The notes beneath the pieces were generated by a model, which saw only the letters and a program-made list of their open reading frames with translations, did not search any database and was not told the origin of the DNA. A DNA stretch of 64,000 nucleotides from assembly GCA_030427635.1 (NCBI GenBank), contig JAUIBA010000009.1:87987-151986 (forward strand), read 5' to 3'. The position numbers and the translations under genes were made by a program. This DNA comes from Bacteroidia bacterium. GTDB taxonomy: Bacteria; Bacteroidota; Bacteroidia; Chitinophagales; Chitinophagaceae. Shown one piece after another: positions 25,329-35,946 of the stretch; the first letter of the stretch is position 1, and each line of letters starts with the position of its first letter.

Positions 25329-26399
25329 TCAGAACTTGGGACAAACCATCTTTTTAGCCATACCCTTGTTGGTAAAGTCGCCCTGATGGAATAGTGTAAT
25401 CTCCACACCGCCATTCATCTTGCTGGCATCTTTCAGTGTAGAGGTGTTCACATCATAGCTCACCCCCAGCGACATGCTGTTGTATTTAACCCTTACCACA
25501 GGTATTACCGCATCGCGCATACGATAGAATGCACCACCCGTAAGCGCAAATGACTTACCTTCTGATATAAAGCGGGTCCAGGTTACAAGACCACCGCCCA
25601 TTATCTCACGGTATGCACCCTGAAATGCCACATTGCCCTGTAGCTGCATCATTACATCTTCCGTTACATTGAAGCTGGCGGCTGCATTACCATTCAGGCG
25701 CATGTTCTGCTTTATATCCTCTGACTGGTAGTAGGAAAACTTAGGCTGTGTAAAGTGATAACCCGAAACACCTATTACGTATGAAATATTGTTGTCTATA
25801 CCTGCGCTGGAGTTATAATTGACCCCTGCACCCAGGTCCCAGAAACTGATTTTCGCATTGGGTATGTTTTCCAGTGATGGCAGCGTGGGGTCAAACTTAC
25901 CGCCCATAAACTGATTATTGAATGTAGCCTTGCTGGGATCAAAGCTGTACTGCATATGCCCCCCGGTGAACCCTACCGACAGATAAGAGTTCTTATCCAC
26001 ATTCATGGACTTGTTATAGTTGATGGCAGGATATACGCCGGTAATACGCTGATCTATACTTCCTGCCTTATCAGTATAGCCCAGCAGCCCAAAGCTGAAG
26101 AAGTCTTCGGACGTAGAACTTACAGACACTCGTCCCTCGCCACTGGCCAGTGTAGTTACAAACGGATGGCTTATGGTACTCCACTGGTTTCTGTAATATA
26201 CACCTACCTTATAGTCGCTGGCAAATACTCCGGTCAGTGCAGGATTGCGTAGTATAGACGTTTCATAAAACTGAGAAAAGTGTATATCGGCCTGCGCACT
26301 TGCCCTGCCCTGCATAAGGCATAGCCCCAGCAGCGCTAATCCTCCTGCCCTTGCCAGCCGGCATCTACGTGATATTCCGTTTCCTATGCGTGCTTTCAT
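25329..26399 (-). CDS. PorP/SprF family type IX secretion outer-membrane protein
   Basis: A 356-residue outer-membrane protein of the PorP/SprF family, which assists export or surface retention of type-B T9SS cargo. The N terminus has a positively charged, long signal sequence ending near SAQA, then the family signature ADIHFSQFYETSILRNPALTG and YRNQWSTI. A 14-strand barrel-like body follows. Its start lies four bases after the stop of the upstream PKD protein, so it is translated from the same mRNA. SprF-like genes directly behind one huge cargo gene are the usual partners of that cargo. Confidence 0.92.
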   Translation of the reverse strand: MKARIGNGISRRCRLARAGGLALLGLCLMQGRASAQADIHFSQFYETSILRNPALTGVFASDYKVGVYYRNQWSTISHPFVTTLASGEGRVSVSSTSEDFFSFGLLGYTDKAGSIDQRITGVYPAINYNKSMNVDKNSYLSVGFTGGHMQYSFDPSKATFNNQFMGGKFDPTLPSLENIPNAKISFWDLGAGVNYNSSAGIDNNISYVIGVSGYHFTQPKFSYYQSEDIKQNMRLNGNAAASFNVTEDVMMQLQGNVAFQGAYREIMGGGLVTWTRFISEGKSFALTGGAFYRMRDAVIPVVRVKYNSMSLGVSYDVNTSTLKDASKMNGGVEITLFHQGDFTNKGMAKKMVCPKF

Positions 26400-26403
26400 A
26401 GCG

Positions 26404-29400
26404 CTACTTTATAATCGTTACGTCTCCTTTAATAAATATATCCTCTCCGGTATAGCACACCGCTTCTATGAGATACACATACACATCCGGTCTTGGCGTT
26501 CCGCCCTTATAGGAGCCATCCCATGCATTCTGCGCATCATTAAGCGTAATGTTGTTTCGTTCAAACAGTAATTCTCCCCACCTGTTATATATCCTGAATG
26601 TCTTCACGGTCTTTACCCCTATACCCCGCGGGTAGAACACATCATTCTCCCCATCGCCATTTGGTGTAAAGGCATTAGGCACAAACACCTGACTGTTGTC
26701 GCAATACAGGTATATAGTCACAGAGTCAGATGCACGGCAGCCATGTTTCGATACCGCATCGGCAGTATAGGTAGTATTTACTGTCATACTGGCCACGGGA
26801 CTGTAACAGTCATCACAGCTCAGTGTTTCAGATGGCCACCATGTGAGTGTTTCTATATTGCTGCCGGTAGCATTCAGCTGAGCCTGAGAGCCTGCCACCA
26901 GACGCTGGTCGGGGCCGGCATCAATAGTAGGCAGCGGATACACTTCTACCGTTACATAGTTGGTATCAGGTATACAGCTACCCAGCTGGGCTATAGCCAT
27001 ATATATTACCGTATATGGTGGCGTAGCTATGGGGTTAGGTATTGTATTGTCACTGAGGCCGGTAGCCGGCAGCCACAGGTAAGTATGACCTCCGGTATCA
27101 AACAGCGGAACAGGTACACCGTAGCACACCGCAGTATCGCCCCATGCATTTGCAATCGTATGCGTACGCAGGAATACTGATACCGTGGCGGTATCTATAC
27201 ACCCACGGCTGTCTGTACCCGTTACCGTATATACAGTAGGCACATCCGGCGTAGCATAGGTAGGGTTGCACGCAGTGCAGCTCAGCGTGGCAGGTGGCTC
27301 CCATGTGTAGGTAGCTGCACCATAGCCTATAAGTGTTGCCGGGTCGCTTACGCATACTGTGGTATCAGGACTGGCGGTAACCACCGGTGGTGGCTCTACT
27401 ATCAGCTCCTGAGTAAGGGAGTCCATACAGCCCCAGGCATTGGTCACTACCAGTTTTATAGGATAAGTGCCCGGCGTATTAATTGTGTGCGTAGGTGCCT
27501 GTACGGTACTTGTGTTACCGTCATAGGTCCACAGCCAGGTATCTACCGGATTCCAGTAGCCGGTGGAAGTTTCTACAAATGTGAACTCCATACCTATACA
27601 TACCGGACTGGGCGCTGTAGTGAAGGCTGCTTTTACCTCATCTATCTTTATCGTATCCAGCCCCACACTGGATGTCTGGCATCCGGTATTATCGCTCAGT
27701 ATCAGCTTGGGTACAAATGCCCCCGGCGTGGTATAGGTGTGCGATATGGTATCGGTAAACGATATAGAACTTGTAGAGCCGTCAGAGAAGTCCCAGGTAA
27801 TGAAAGGCACATTGCTCAGTGTGGCGGTGAAATGTACCGTAAGCGGCACGCAGCCGGTAAGCGGTGTGTAAGACAGTGCACCTGCATAACCAAATATGTT
27901 CACCGCACGCTCCATAGTATCCTTACAGCCCCACATATTGGTAGCTATAAGCCTTACAGGATAAAGGCCCGATGCTATATACATGTTGCTGGGCGATGGT
28001 ATCGTAGAGCTGCCACCATCACCAAAGGTCCAGTTATATGCGGTAGCGCCTGTACTGGTATTGGTAAAGTTCACTATCAGAGGCGGACATACAGAGACCG
28101 AATCGCTCATAGCAAAGTTTGCCACAGGTTTCGTGACGTTGATATAACCAGGATAAATTACTTCATCGGTACAGCCATGCGTATCCGTTACCGTGAGCTT
28201 CACGTTAAATGACCCGGTTATACTATAAGCATGTGTGGAAGTAGCGCCTGTGCCCGGAGGTGTACCATCACCATAGTCCCACGAGTAAGAAGCTATACCA
28301 CCTGTAGATGTACTGGTAAAGTTTACGTTACTACTGACACACGGATGCAGATTACTGGCTACAAACGACGCCTGCGGATCCCATACTGTAACAGCTCCAA
28401 ATTCTGATACGGAGTCTTTACAACCCAGGTTGTCCGTTACTATCAGCGTTACGCTGAATACACCACCGGCAGTATAGGTATGCACAGAGGGGGTACCTAC
28501 GCCGGTAAGACCATCACCATATTTCCACTCATACGACACCAGCGATGAGCCGGAAGTAGGTGTACTGGTACTGGTAAGTGTAACATTGAGCGGGGCACAG
28601 CCCGATGACGGGGCAACCGTTAGGCCCACGTTGGGTGCCGAAACAAAAATATAGTTGTCCAGCCTCATGGTATCCCAGCAGTCATTAACACTCCTTACCC
28701 TGAGCATAATATCATGATAGCCCGATGTTGTGAATATATGTGAAATGATAGGCCCGCTGGGTAAAGGCAGCCCTATAAGGGTTCCATTATCATACCATTG
28801 GTACTCCATAACTGCCCCTCCCAATACCGCAGCTGTAAATGTTACGGTATCGCCACTGCATATATTGGTACGGTTCGCCGTGAAGTTAGGTATAAGACTG
28901 TCTATGTATATATATATACTGGCAGTATCCCGGCACCCGCTGGCTATGTTATAAGTAGTCAGTGTCACCGTATGCGAACCATATGTGGAGAAATAGTGTA
29001 CCGGGTCGTCAACTGTAGAGGTTGTTCCGTCACTGAATATCCACAGGTGGGTATCATCACCCATTGATGCATTAAAAAAGTTTACACGGTTACGTGGAGA
29101 GCAGAGTATGTTATGGTTGATAATAGACTTCGGAGAGTCTATCTGAATATAATCTGTAATGAAAGTGGTAACACCAGGACAGCCATGGTAGTATGGTGTT
29201 ACAGATGGTGTAAAGTATACCCCCGGCACCGTGTATACGTGCGCTACAGGGCCTGGAGTAGATGAGGTATCATATACCACTACAGAACTACCGTCGTCAA
29301 AATCCCAGTGATATTCATCTACAGGGCCTACTACTATGGTAGGCGTAAACACTACAGGTATATGCTCACCATAACATACATGGCGGGGAGCAGCGCTGAA

Positions 29401-31002
29401 TATTACCTGTGGCGGCTCACCTACACGCACCTGTACAGTGGCCGTTACCGGACAGCCATTGGCCGTTACAGCCGATACCGTAATTGTATATACGCCTACT
29501 GCGGTAAATGTATGTGTGGGCGTAGGCATAGTGGATGGAGTACTGCCATCGCCAAAATCCCATACAAAAGAGCCGGCAGGCCCGTAAGGATAAGGATACA
29601 AACCCGGAGGCGGAATAGAAGTCTCAAGACTGGTACTGAAATTAACCGTTAGCGGCACACAGCCTTCATCCGGTGAGGCATACGCCTGGAAAATGATATC
29701 ATAAATGGTTATACCACCCTCTGCCGTATCTACACAGCCGGTATGCGGATCTGTTACTATTACCTGTGCTGTTTTTGTACCATTGGTAGGGTAGGTTACT
29801 ACCATAGGTGATCCGGTACCGGAACTACCACCGGTGCCCGGCGGTGAAAACAGCCATGAATATATCATACCGGGGGGCGATACTGAGTAAGTAATCGTTG
29901 CCGGTGCAGGACAAGGATCTGTAGGATTAACAGTGATGGTGATGTTAGGACCGGGAATCACTACTATCGGGTGTATTACCGTATCGGCACAGGGGCCATT
30001 ACCTATTATCAGCCGCACATTGTATACTCCTGGTGCAGAATATGCGTGAGAGCCGTGAGTACTGCCACTGGTAGCGCCATCGCCATAATTCCAGTTGGAA
30101 GAGGTAAATGGTGGCGGGCTGGTATTGGTAAAGGTCACATTATTATATACACACACCGTATCAGGGTGGGTAAATGAAGCGCTGATGTTACCAATGCTGA
30201 TGTTACTGATAAATGTATCCAGACAGCCATTACCGTCAGATACAATAAGGCGTACCGGATAGGTACCGGTAGAGCCATAAACGTGGGTTGTGGGGGAACC
30301 CGTTCCGGTAAAGCCATCACCAAAGTCCCATGAGCTGCCTAATGGTGCAGCGCCGCTACTGGTACTGGTAAAGGGGATAGACACCGGTGGATTACAGCCA
30401 CCACCCGGACTGGTAAACGAGGCCACGGGAGGTGGGTACACATGTATATATGCAGGCTTTGTAAGCGAGCCCACACACCCCTGAGAGTTGGTCACAAACA
30501 GCGTAACGGTATAGTCGCCGGGCGCACTATATGTATGTGTGGCCGGGCTGGAGGTACCGGTACCACTACCATCTCCCCAGTTCCATGTACAGGTCATAGG
30601 ACCCGGCACACCACTTATACTGGTATTGGTAAAGGTCACCGGAGTATTGGGACATACCGTAGTATCATTTGCCGTAAAGGAGACCGTAGGGGGTGGATGC
30701 ACCGTAATGGTCATAGAATAGGTACTTACAGATGTGCCATTGGTAGCAGTAAGCACTACTACATGCGTACCCGGGGTGGTGAAACTCGTGGACGGATTGG
30801 TAAGTACAGATGTACCTGATGTACCAAATGTCCAGGAGTAGGTAGTTCCTCCCGGCCCTGTAGTAAGGTTGGTAAAGCTTACCAGTAACGGCGCACATCC
30901 TGTAGCGGGCGTGGCGGTGAAACTTGCGGTAACCTGAGCGTCTGACGTGAAAGCCAGGAATAAGGTGACGAGTATAGAAAATACAAGTTTAAAACATTTC
31001 AT
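26404..31002 (-). CDS. Giant PKD-repeat surface protein with T9SS type-B sorting domain (copy B)
   Basis: A 1532-residue secreted protein: signal peptide, then about 14 PKD-like beta-sandwich units recognisable by W-x-FGDG or variants (WNWGDGSG, SWDFGDGF, YEWKYGDGL, YNWTFGDGG), a stretch of Ig-like units without the motif, and the C-terminal gliding-motility-associated/CHU_C domain (about 1430-1532) with FTPNGDGENDVFYPRG and YNRWGELLFER. It is exported by type IX secretion. It matches copy A (31178-35719) unit by unit. PKD arrays act as adhesive or spacer stalks; no catalytic domain is seen. It lies directly upstream of the SprF-like gene. Confidence 0.9.
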   Translation of the reverse strand: MKCFKLVFSILVTLFLAFTSDAQVTASFTATPATGCAPLLVSFTNLTTGPGGTTYSWTFGTSGTSVLTNPSTSFTTPGTHVVVLTATNGTSVSTYSMTITVHPPPTVSFTANDTTVCPNTPVTFTNTSISGVPGPMTCTWNWGDGSGTGTSSPATHTYSAPGDYTVTLFVTNSQGCVGSLTKPAYIHVYPPPVASFTSPGGGCNPPVSIPFTSTSSGAAPLGSSWDFGDGFTGTGSPTTHVYGSTGTYPVRLIVSDGNGCLDTFISNISIGNISASFTHPDTVCVYNNVTFTNTSPPPFTSSNWNYGDGATSGSTHGSHAYSAPGVYNVRLIIGNGPCADTVIHPIVVIPGPNITITVNPTDPCPAPATITYSVSPPGMIYSWLFSPPGTGGSSGTGSPMVVTYPTNGTKTAQVIVTDPHTGCVDTAEGGITIYDIIFQAYASPDEGCVPLTVNFSTSLETSIPPPGLYPYPYGPAGSFVWDFGDGSTPSTMPTPTHTFTAVGVYTITVSAVTANGCPVTATVQVRVGEPPQVIFSAAPRHVCYGEHIPVVFTPTIVVGPVDEYHWDFDDGSSVVVYDTSSTPGPVAHVYTVPGVYFTPSVTPYYHGCPGVTTFITDYIQIDSPKSIINHNILCSPRNRVNFFNASMGDDTHLWIFSDGTTSTVDDPVHYFSTYGSHTVTLTTYNIASGCRDTASIYIYIDSLIPNFTANRTNICSGDTVTFTAAVLGGAVMEYQWYDNGTLIGLPLPSGPIISHIFTTSGYHDIMLRVRSVNDCWDTMRLDNYIFVSAPNVGLTVAPSSGCAPLNVTLTSTSTPTSGSSLVSYEWKYGDGLTGVGTPSVHTYTAGGVFSVTLIVTDNLGCKDSVSEFGAVTVWDPQASFVASNLHPCVSSNVNFTSTSTGGIASYSWDYGDGTPPGTGATSTHAYSITGSFNVKLTVTDTHGCTDEVIYPGYINVTKPVANFAMSDSVSVCPPLIVNFTNTSTGATAYNWTFGDGGSSTIPSPSNMYIASGLYPVRLIATNMWGCKDTMERAVNIFGYAGALSYTPLTGCVPLTVHFTATLSNVPFITWDFSDGSTSSISFTDTISHTYTTPGAFVPKLILSDNTGCQTSSVGLDTIKIDEVKAAFTTAPSPVCIGMEFTFVETSTGYWNPVDTWLWTYDGNTSTVQAPTHTINTPGTYPIKLVVTNAWGCMDSLTQELIVEPPPVVTASPDTTVCVSDPATLIGYGAATYTWEPPATLSCTACNPTYATPDVPTVYTVTGTDSRGCIDTATVSVFLRTHTIANAWGDTAVCYGVPVPLFDTGGHTYLWLPATGLSDNTIPNPIATPPYTVIYMAIAQLGSCIPDTNYVTVEVYPLPTIDAGPDQRLVAGSQAQLNATGSNIETLTWWPSETLSCDDCYSPVASMTVNTTYTADAVSKHGCRASDSVTIYLYCDNSQVFVPNAFTPNGDGENDVFYPRGIGVKTVKTFRIYNRWGELLFERNNITLNDAQNAWDGSYKGGTPRPDVYVYLIEAVCYTGEDIFIKGDVTIIK

Positions 31003-31177
31003 GTTGTTTAAAATTGTAATTTGTTTTTATGGAGAAGGATAATAAAGATAGATAATATTGTGTTAAAAAGAGACGTTTACAGCCATAAATAAGTTGGGAT
31101 TTTTAAAAAATATATCGTTAGTTAAAAATATAAATGCATTATTAATTGGAGGTGTTTTCGTTATCATATTGATATTT

Positions 31178-34100
31178 TTATCTTATTATTGTTACATCGC
31201 CTTTTATCAGCACCGGCTGGCCTGTATAGCACACGGCTTCTACTACATAAACATACACATCCGGCCTTGGGTAGTCGCCATTATAGTTACCATCCCACGC
31301 ATTGGATGCATCGTTTACATTAATATTTCTTCGTTCAAAAAGCAGCTCTCCCCACCGGTTATATATCCTGAATGACTTAACAATGCTTATACCCGTTCCC
31401 CGGGGATAGAACACATCGTTTTCACCATCATTGTTGGGCGTAAACGTATTAGGGAGAAACACCTGCTTGCTGTTACAGAATACAAATACGGTTACAGAGT
31501 CAGAATGTCTGCAGCCCTGAGGAGAAATACCTGTGACCACATAGGTAGTTGTGGTGGTAACAGTTGCTTCCGGGTCTGAGCAGTCATAACAATCCAGTCC
31601 CTGAGGTGGGGTCCACTCCCAGGCAGCCGTATTGATACCGGTAGCCGTAAGCTGCACCGATGAACCCGACAGCACCTCCTGGTCAGGGCCCGCATCTACC
31701 CTGGGCGCAGGGAATACCTGCACTTTTACATAATCTGTATCAGGTATGCAGCCAGCCAGCTGCGCTATAACGGTATAGGTAATTGTTGATGCCGGAAATG
31801 CTATAGGATTCCATATGGTAGGGTCACTGAGACCTCCCGGTGGCAGCCACGTATATTTTGTACCTCCGGTATCAAAAAGCGGTATTGAGTTTCCGGAGCA
31901 CATTACAGAGTCTCCCCATGCATTGGCAAATGTATGCGTACGCAGCCCTACCGTCACAGTATCTGTATCCTTACAGCCTTTCACATCTGTACCCGTCACC
32001 GTATAAGTAGTCACTACAGGCGGCGTAGCCGATGTGGGATTGCAGGTAGCACAGCTTACCGTGGCCACAGGCTCCCACTCATAAGTAGCAGCTCCCCATG
32101 CCTCAAGCGATGCCGGGTCTCCCACACATACCACAGTATCGGCACTGGCCGATACCACCGGCAGCGGCAGCACTTCCAGGCTACTCACCAGTGTGGCCGT
32201 ACAGCCCCAGGCATTGGATACCGTAAGCGTTACCGGATAGATGCCCGGCTCATAAACAGTCCATGCAGGTGAGGAGTCGGTGCTTGTTATCCCGGGCCCG
32301 TAAGTCCAGTCCCAGCTGTCTATGGGCATCCAGAAGAAGGTAGAGGAGTCTACAAAATGAAACTCTGTACCCAGACACGCCGCCGGCGATACGTCAAACT
32401 TTGCAGTAATGCCATCTACCTTTATTGTGTCATCGCCCAGGGTGGAGTTCTGGCAGCCGGTATTATCACTCAGTATGAGCTTGGGTACATACCCCCCGGG
32501 AATGGTATATATATGTACAGCAGAATCTACTGCCGACATAACACTGGTATTACCATCGCCAAAGTCCCATATGATACCGGGCACATTACTGATAGCCGCA
32601 TGAAAATGTACCTCCAGCGGTGCACAGCCCGTAAGCGGTGCATAGGTAAGCGAGCCGGCATAGCCATATATGTTGACAATGCGCGATGCCGTATCGGCAC
32701 AGCCCCAGTAGTCCCGTACTATGAGCGTGGCAGTGTACAGGCCTGGCGATATATATACATTACTGGGCGACATAAGTGCAGATATATTGCCGTCGCCAAA
32801 GGTCCAGTCATAATACATGCCACCTGTACTGGTATTGGTAAAGGCCACAGTAAGTGGTGAGCATACCGAAAAGGTATCGCTGGGTATAAATGATGCCACA
32901 GGCTGGGTAACATTTATATAGCTGGCATTCGTCTGCGTATCGGTACAGCCATGTACATCTGTCACTACCAGTTTTACAGTATAGCTGCCGGCAGCAGTAT
33001 AAGCATGTACCGGCGATGTGGCGGTAGATGTAGTACCGTCACCAAACATCCAGAATGAGCTTACAATAGCTACCGAAGCATTGTTGAACGTTATAGGGAC
33101 ATTGATACAGGGGTGTACATTACTGGCAGTAAATACAGCATCTGGTTTGTACACGATTACTGCCGACGGATGAGCCGCGGTATCCATACAACCTATATTA
33201 TCCGTCACTATCTCTGTTACAGAATAAGTGCCGGGATTGGTATAAGTATGTGTGGTAACGGGTGTACTTACCGTAGTGCCACTGCCATCGCCAAAGTCCC
33301 ACTGAAACCCGGTCATGAACAGCCCCGGCACATCGGTACTGATATCAGTAAAGGTCACTGTAAGCGGCCAGCAACCGGGTACAGGAGCCACCGTAAAGTT
33401 AGCCACGGGTTTACCCACTATCACATAGTTATCCCGGATTACCGTATCAGGACAGAAGCGGTCATTAAGAAATGTAAACATGATGGAGTACAACCCTGGC
33501 ACATTGAATGTGTCGCGCATATGCATACCCACCTGCCATGGGTCGTTATGCCCGTTCACAAACCATGTGGCAGCAGATATGGTGCCGCCCGTTACTGTGG
33601 CAGTAAAGTTTACGGCATCGCCCTCACAAACAGTTGTATCATCAGCAGTGAAGTTCACCACCGGACTCAGCAGATTAATTACAGCATGAGCCGTATCCCG
33701 GCAGCCACTGGCCGCATTATATGTAGCCAGTGATACCGTATAGACCCCTATAGACGGGTAATCATGCACAGGGTCATCGGCCGTAGAGCTGGTACCATCG
33801 CCAAAGAACCATATGTGGGTATCAGCCCCCATGGAACTGTCCACAAAATTTACCCGCGTAAGCGGTGAGCAGGGAAAGGAGTGGTATATGATAGCCTTGG
33901 GAGAGTCTACCGTTATGACCACTGGCCATACATAGGGCGGCCCGGGACAGCCATGATAGTATGGCGTTACCGTAGCCGTATAAAAGCCGGGCGTATTATA
34001 GTAATGAACCGCCCCCGGCGAGGTAGCATATAGTGAGCCATCGCCAAACTCCCACTGATATGCATCTACAGGACCGGTAATAACCGTAGCGGTAAACACA

Positions 34101-35719
34101 ACGCTATCACCATAACATATATGTGTGGGTGCTGCGGTAAAAGTTACTTCGGGTGGTGTACCTACCTTCACCAGCAGTGTATCCGTCACCGGGCATCCAT
34201 TATCTGTTGTTGCGGTAACCGTTACCACATATACACCCACAGCTGTATAGGTGTGGTTAGGGGCAGAGGCGGTACTGGTAGGTGATCCATCGCCAAAATT
34301 CCACGTATAGCCCGATATCCCGTAAGGATATGGGTGCGATGTGGTATCCGGCTGCATAGTGTATGCCGCAGAGCTGAAGTTAACATTCAGCGGCACGCAC
34401 CCCATAGTGGGAGTGGCTATGCCTACAAATGTCAGGTCATATAGCGTATCACGGTGTACTACGGTATCTATACAGCCATGCACATCCGATATCACCATTT
34501 TTATGGTCTTTACCCCATCTGTACCCCAGTTGTGTGTATTAGTGGGGCCGGTAGCAGAGGTGCCATCACTGTACAGCCAGGTAACGCTGCTGCCCGGCGG
34601 CACAATAGAAGTATAAGATATATTCACCGGTGCAGGGCATGGATCTGCAGGGGTAAAGGTAAAGTCGCCCACCGGCAGCGGATGAATAGTAATGGTATGT
34701 GTTTCCACATCATTGCACGGTCCGCTGAGGATAGTAAGTGTTACCGTATAAGTACCCGGTGCTGTGTACACATGCATGCCGCTGAAGGAGGTATCTGCCG
34801 GGGTTCCGTCACCATAGTTCCAGCTGCGGGTGGTATGCACGCTGCTGGTATTGGTAAACGATACCGGAGAAAAAACACAGCCCGATGCAGGCCCGGTAAA
34901 CGCAGCATTGATGCTGCCTACAAATACATATGCAGGACGGGTAAGGCTGTCTTTACAACCATTACCATCTGTAACTACAAGCTTTACATCGTACGTCCCA
35001 GGCACACTGTAAGTGTTGGATGCCGGCGAGCCTGTAGCCATAATACCCGACCCGAATGTCCACAGGTAGGATAATGGCGCAGTACCTGAGCCCGTACTGG
35101 TAAATGTTACAGCGCCCGGAGGGTTACATACATTAAGCGGACTGCCGGCAAAGTTCACTGCCGGGGGTGTATGTACACGGATGTAGGCTACGCGGGTGAG
35201 TGTACGCACACAGCCCTGACTGTTGGTAGCCGTAAGCGTGATGTTATAGAAACCCGGAGTACTGAAAGTATGCACAGGGTTAGCCACAGTGGACGTACTG
35301 CCATCACCGAAGTTCCACAGCCATGTCATTGGGCCGGGCACACCACTACTGCTGGCATTGATGAATGATACCGCCTCTCCCGGGCATACTGCAGTATCGG
35401 TAGCTGAAAATGATACCGTAGGCAATGGATGCACCGTTATCACCATAGTGTGTATATCGGTACTGCCATCTGCTCCATAAGCAGTAAGCGTTACGGTATA
35501 GGTACCTACTGAAAGATAGCTGGTAGATGGGTCCGTAATAGGAGTAATAGTACCGTTACCCAGATTCCATGAATAGCTTGCTGCACCCGTAGATGTATTG
35601 GTAAAGTGCACCACATGTGGTGCACAGCCGGCGGCAAAGTCTGCAGTGAAGCCCGCTGTGACTGCCCCGGCTACAGCAGACTGCACTAAAAGCAGCAATA
35701 TGGTGAGCAGGTACCGCAT
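31178..35719 (-). CDS. Giant PKD-repeat surface protein with T9SS type-B sorting domain (copy A)
   Basis: A 1513-residue protein with signal peptide MRYLLTILLLLVQSAVAGAV, about 14 PKD-like units (WLWNFGDGS, RSWNYGDGT, YQWEFGDGS, FQWDFGDGSGT, YDWTFGDGN) and the CHU_C/type-B sorting domain with FTPNNDGENDVFYPRG. Order, spacing and many loops match copy B, so the two arose by duplication of the whole gene. It is first in the minus-strand triad with copy B and the SprF-like gene; a 175-base gap separates it from copy B, and that gap shows no clear -7 box, so read-through is possible. Function probably adhesion or gliding-related surface structure. Confidence 0.9.
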   Translation of the reverse strand: MRYLLTILLLLVQSAVAGAVTAGFTADFAAGCAPHVVHFTNTSTGAASYSWNLGNGTITPITDPSTSYLSVGTYTVTLTAYGADGSTDIHTMVITVHPLPTVSFSATDTAVCPGEAVSFINASSSGVPGPMTWLWNFGDGSTSTVANPVHTFSTPGFYNITLTATNSQGCVRTLTRVAYIRVHTPPAVNFAGSPLNVCNPPGAVTFTSTGSGTAPLSYLWTFGSGIMATGSPASNTYSVPGTYDVKLVVTDGNGCKDSLTRPAYVFVGSINAAFTGPASGCVFSPVSFTNTSSVHTTRSWNYGDGTPADTSFSGMHVYTAPGTYTVTLTILSGPCNDVETHTITIHPLPVGDFTFTPADPCPAPVNISYTSIVPPGSSVTWLYSDGTSATGPTNTHNWGTDGVKTIKMVISDVHGCIDTVVHRDTLYDLTFVGIATPTMGCVPLNVNFSSAAYTMQPDTTSHPYPYGISGYTWNFGDGSPTSTASAPNHTYTAVGVYVVTVTATTDNGCPVTDTLLVKVGTPPEVTFTAAPTHICYGDSVVFTATVITGPVDAYQWEFGDGSLYATSPGAVHYYNTPGFYTATVTPYYHGCPGPPYVWPVVITVDSPKAIIYHSFPCSPLTRVNFVDSSMGADTHIWFFGDGTSSTADDPVHDYPSIGVYTVSLATYNAASGCRDTAHAVINLLSPVVNFTADDTTVCEGDAVNFTATVTGGTISAATWFVNGHNDPWQVGMHMRDTFNVPGLYSIMFTFLNDRFCPDTVIRDNYVIVGKPVANFTVAPVPGCWPLTVTFTDISTDVPGLFMTGFQWDFGDGSGTTVSTPVTTHTYTNPGTYSVTEIVTDNIGCMDTAAHPSAVIVYKPDAVFTASNVHPCINVPITFNNASVAIVSSFWMFGDGTTSTATSPVHAYTAAGSYTVKLVVTDVHGCTDTQTNASYINVTQPVASFIPSDTFSVCSPLTVAFTNTSTGGMYYDWTFGDGNISALMSPSNVYISPGLYTATLIVRDYWGCADTASRIVNIYGYAGSLTYAPLTGCAPLEVHFHAAISNVPGIIWDFGDGNTSVMSAVDSAVHIYTIPGGYVPKLILSDNTGCQNSTLGDDTIKVDGITAKFDVSPAACLGTEFHFVDSSTFFWMPIDSWDWTYGPGITSTDSSPAWTVYEPGIYPVTLTVSNAWGCTATLVSSLEVLPLPVVSASADTVVCVGDPASLEAWGAATYEWEPVATVSCATCNPTSATPPVVTTYTVTGTDVKGCKDTDTVTVGLRTHTFANAWGDSVMCSGNSIPLFDTGGTKYTWLPPGGLSDPTIWNPIAFPASTITYTVIAQLAGCIPDTDYVKVQVFPAPRVDAGPDQEVLSGSSVQLTATGINTAAWEWTPPQGLDCYDCSDPEATVTTTTTYVVTGISPQGCRHSDSVTVFVFCNSKQVFLPNTFTPNNDGENDVFYPRGTGISIVKSFRIYNRWGELLFERRNINVNDASNAWDGNYNGDYPRPDVYVYVVEAVCYTGQPVLIKGDVTIIR

Positions 35720-35882
35720 AGGTATATAGCTATAAGGTGTTTAAAATTAAATAAACATTTTCAAAAAACAAATTCGAATTCACAGATATGTATTCCCGCA
35801 TATCAGCACAATTACCCCGGTCTGAATACGCTGCATTACAGAAGTGGCGTTATTGTTACCCGTGCACGTTAGATTATGGCAC

Positions 35883-35914
35883 AAGAAAACACTGCCCGCC
35901 ATTGGCGGGCAGTG
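35883..35914 (-). terminator. Terminator after mutL
   Basis: A perfect 11-bp GC-rich stem (35890-35900 with 35904-35914) with a 3-base loop, followed on the minus strand by TTTTC. It lies 33 bases after the mutL stop. The rest of 35720-35882 shows no gene. Confidence 0.8.
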
Positions 35915-35946
35915 CACTTAATATGTAACTGATTCCTGTAAAAATG

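Noticed and set aside
26404-35719. Periodic sequence in the two giant genes as a CRISPR or satellite array
   Set aside because: The period is a protein domain (PKD unit of about 80-90 residues), the frame stays open throughout and units are not identical in DNA.
35760-35800. TTCGAATT in the gap before mutL's terminator as a tRNA T-loop
   Set aside because: No acceptor stem or anticodon arm can be built around it.
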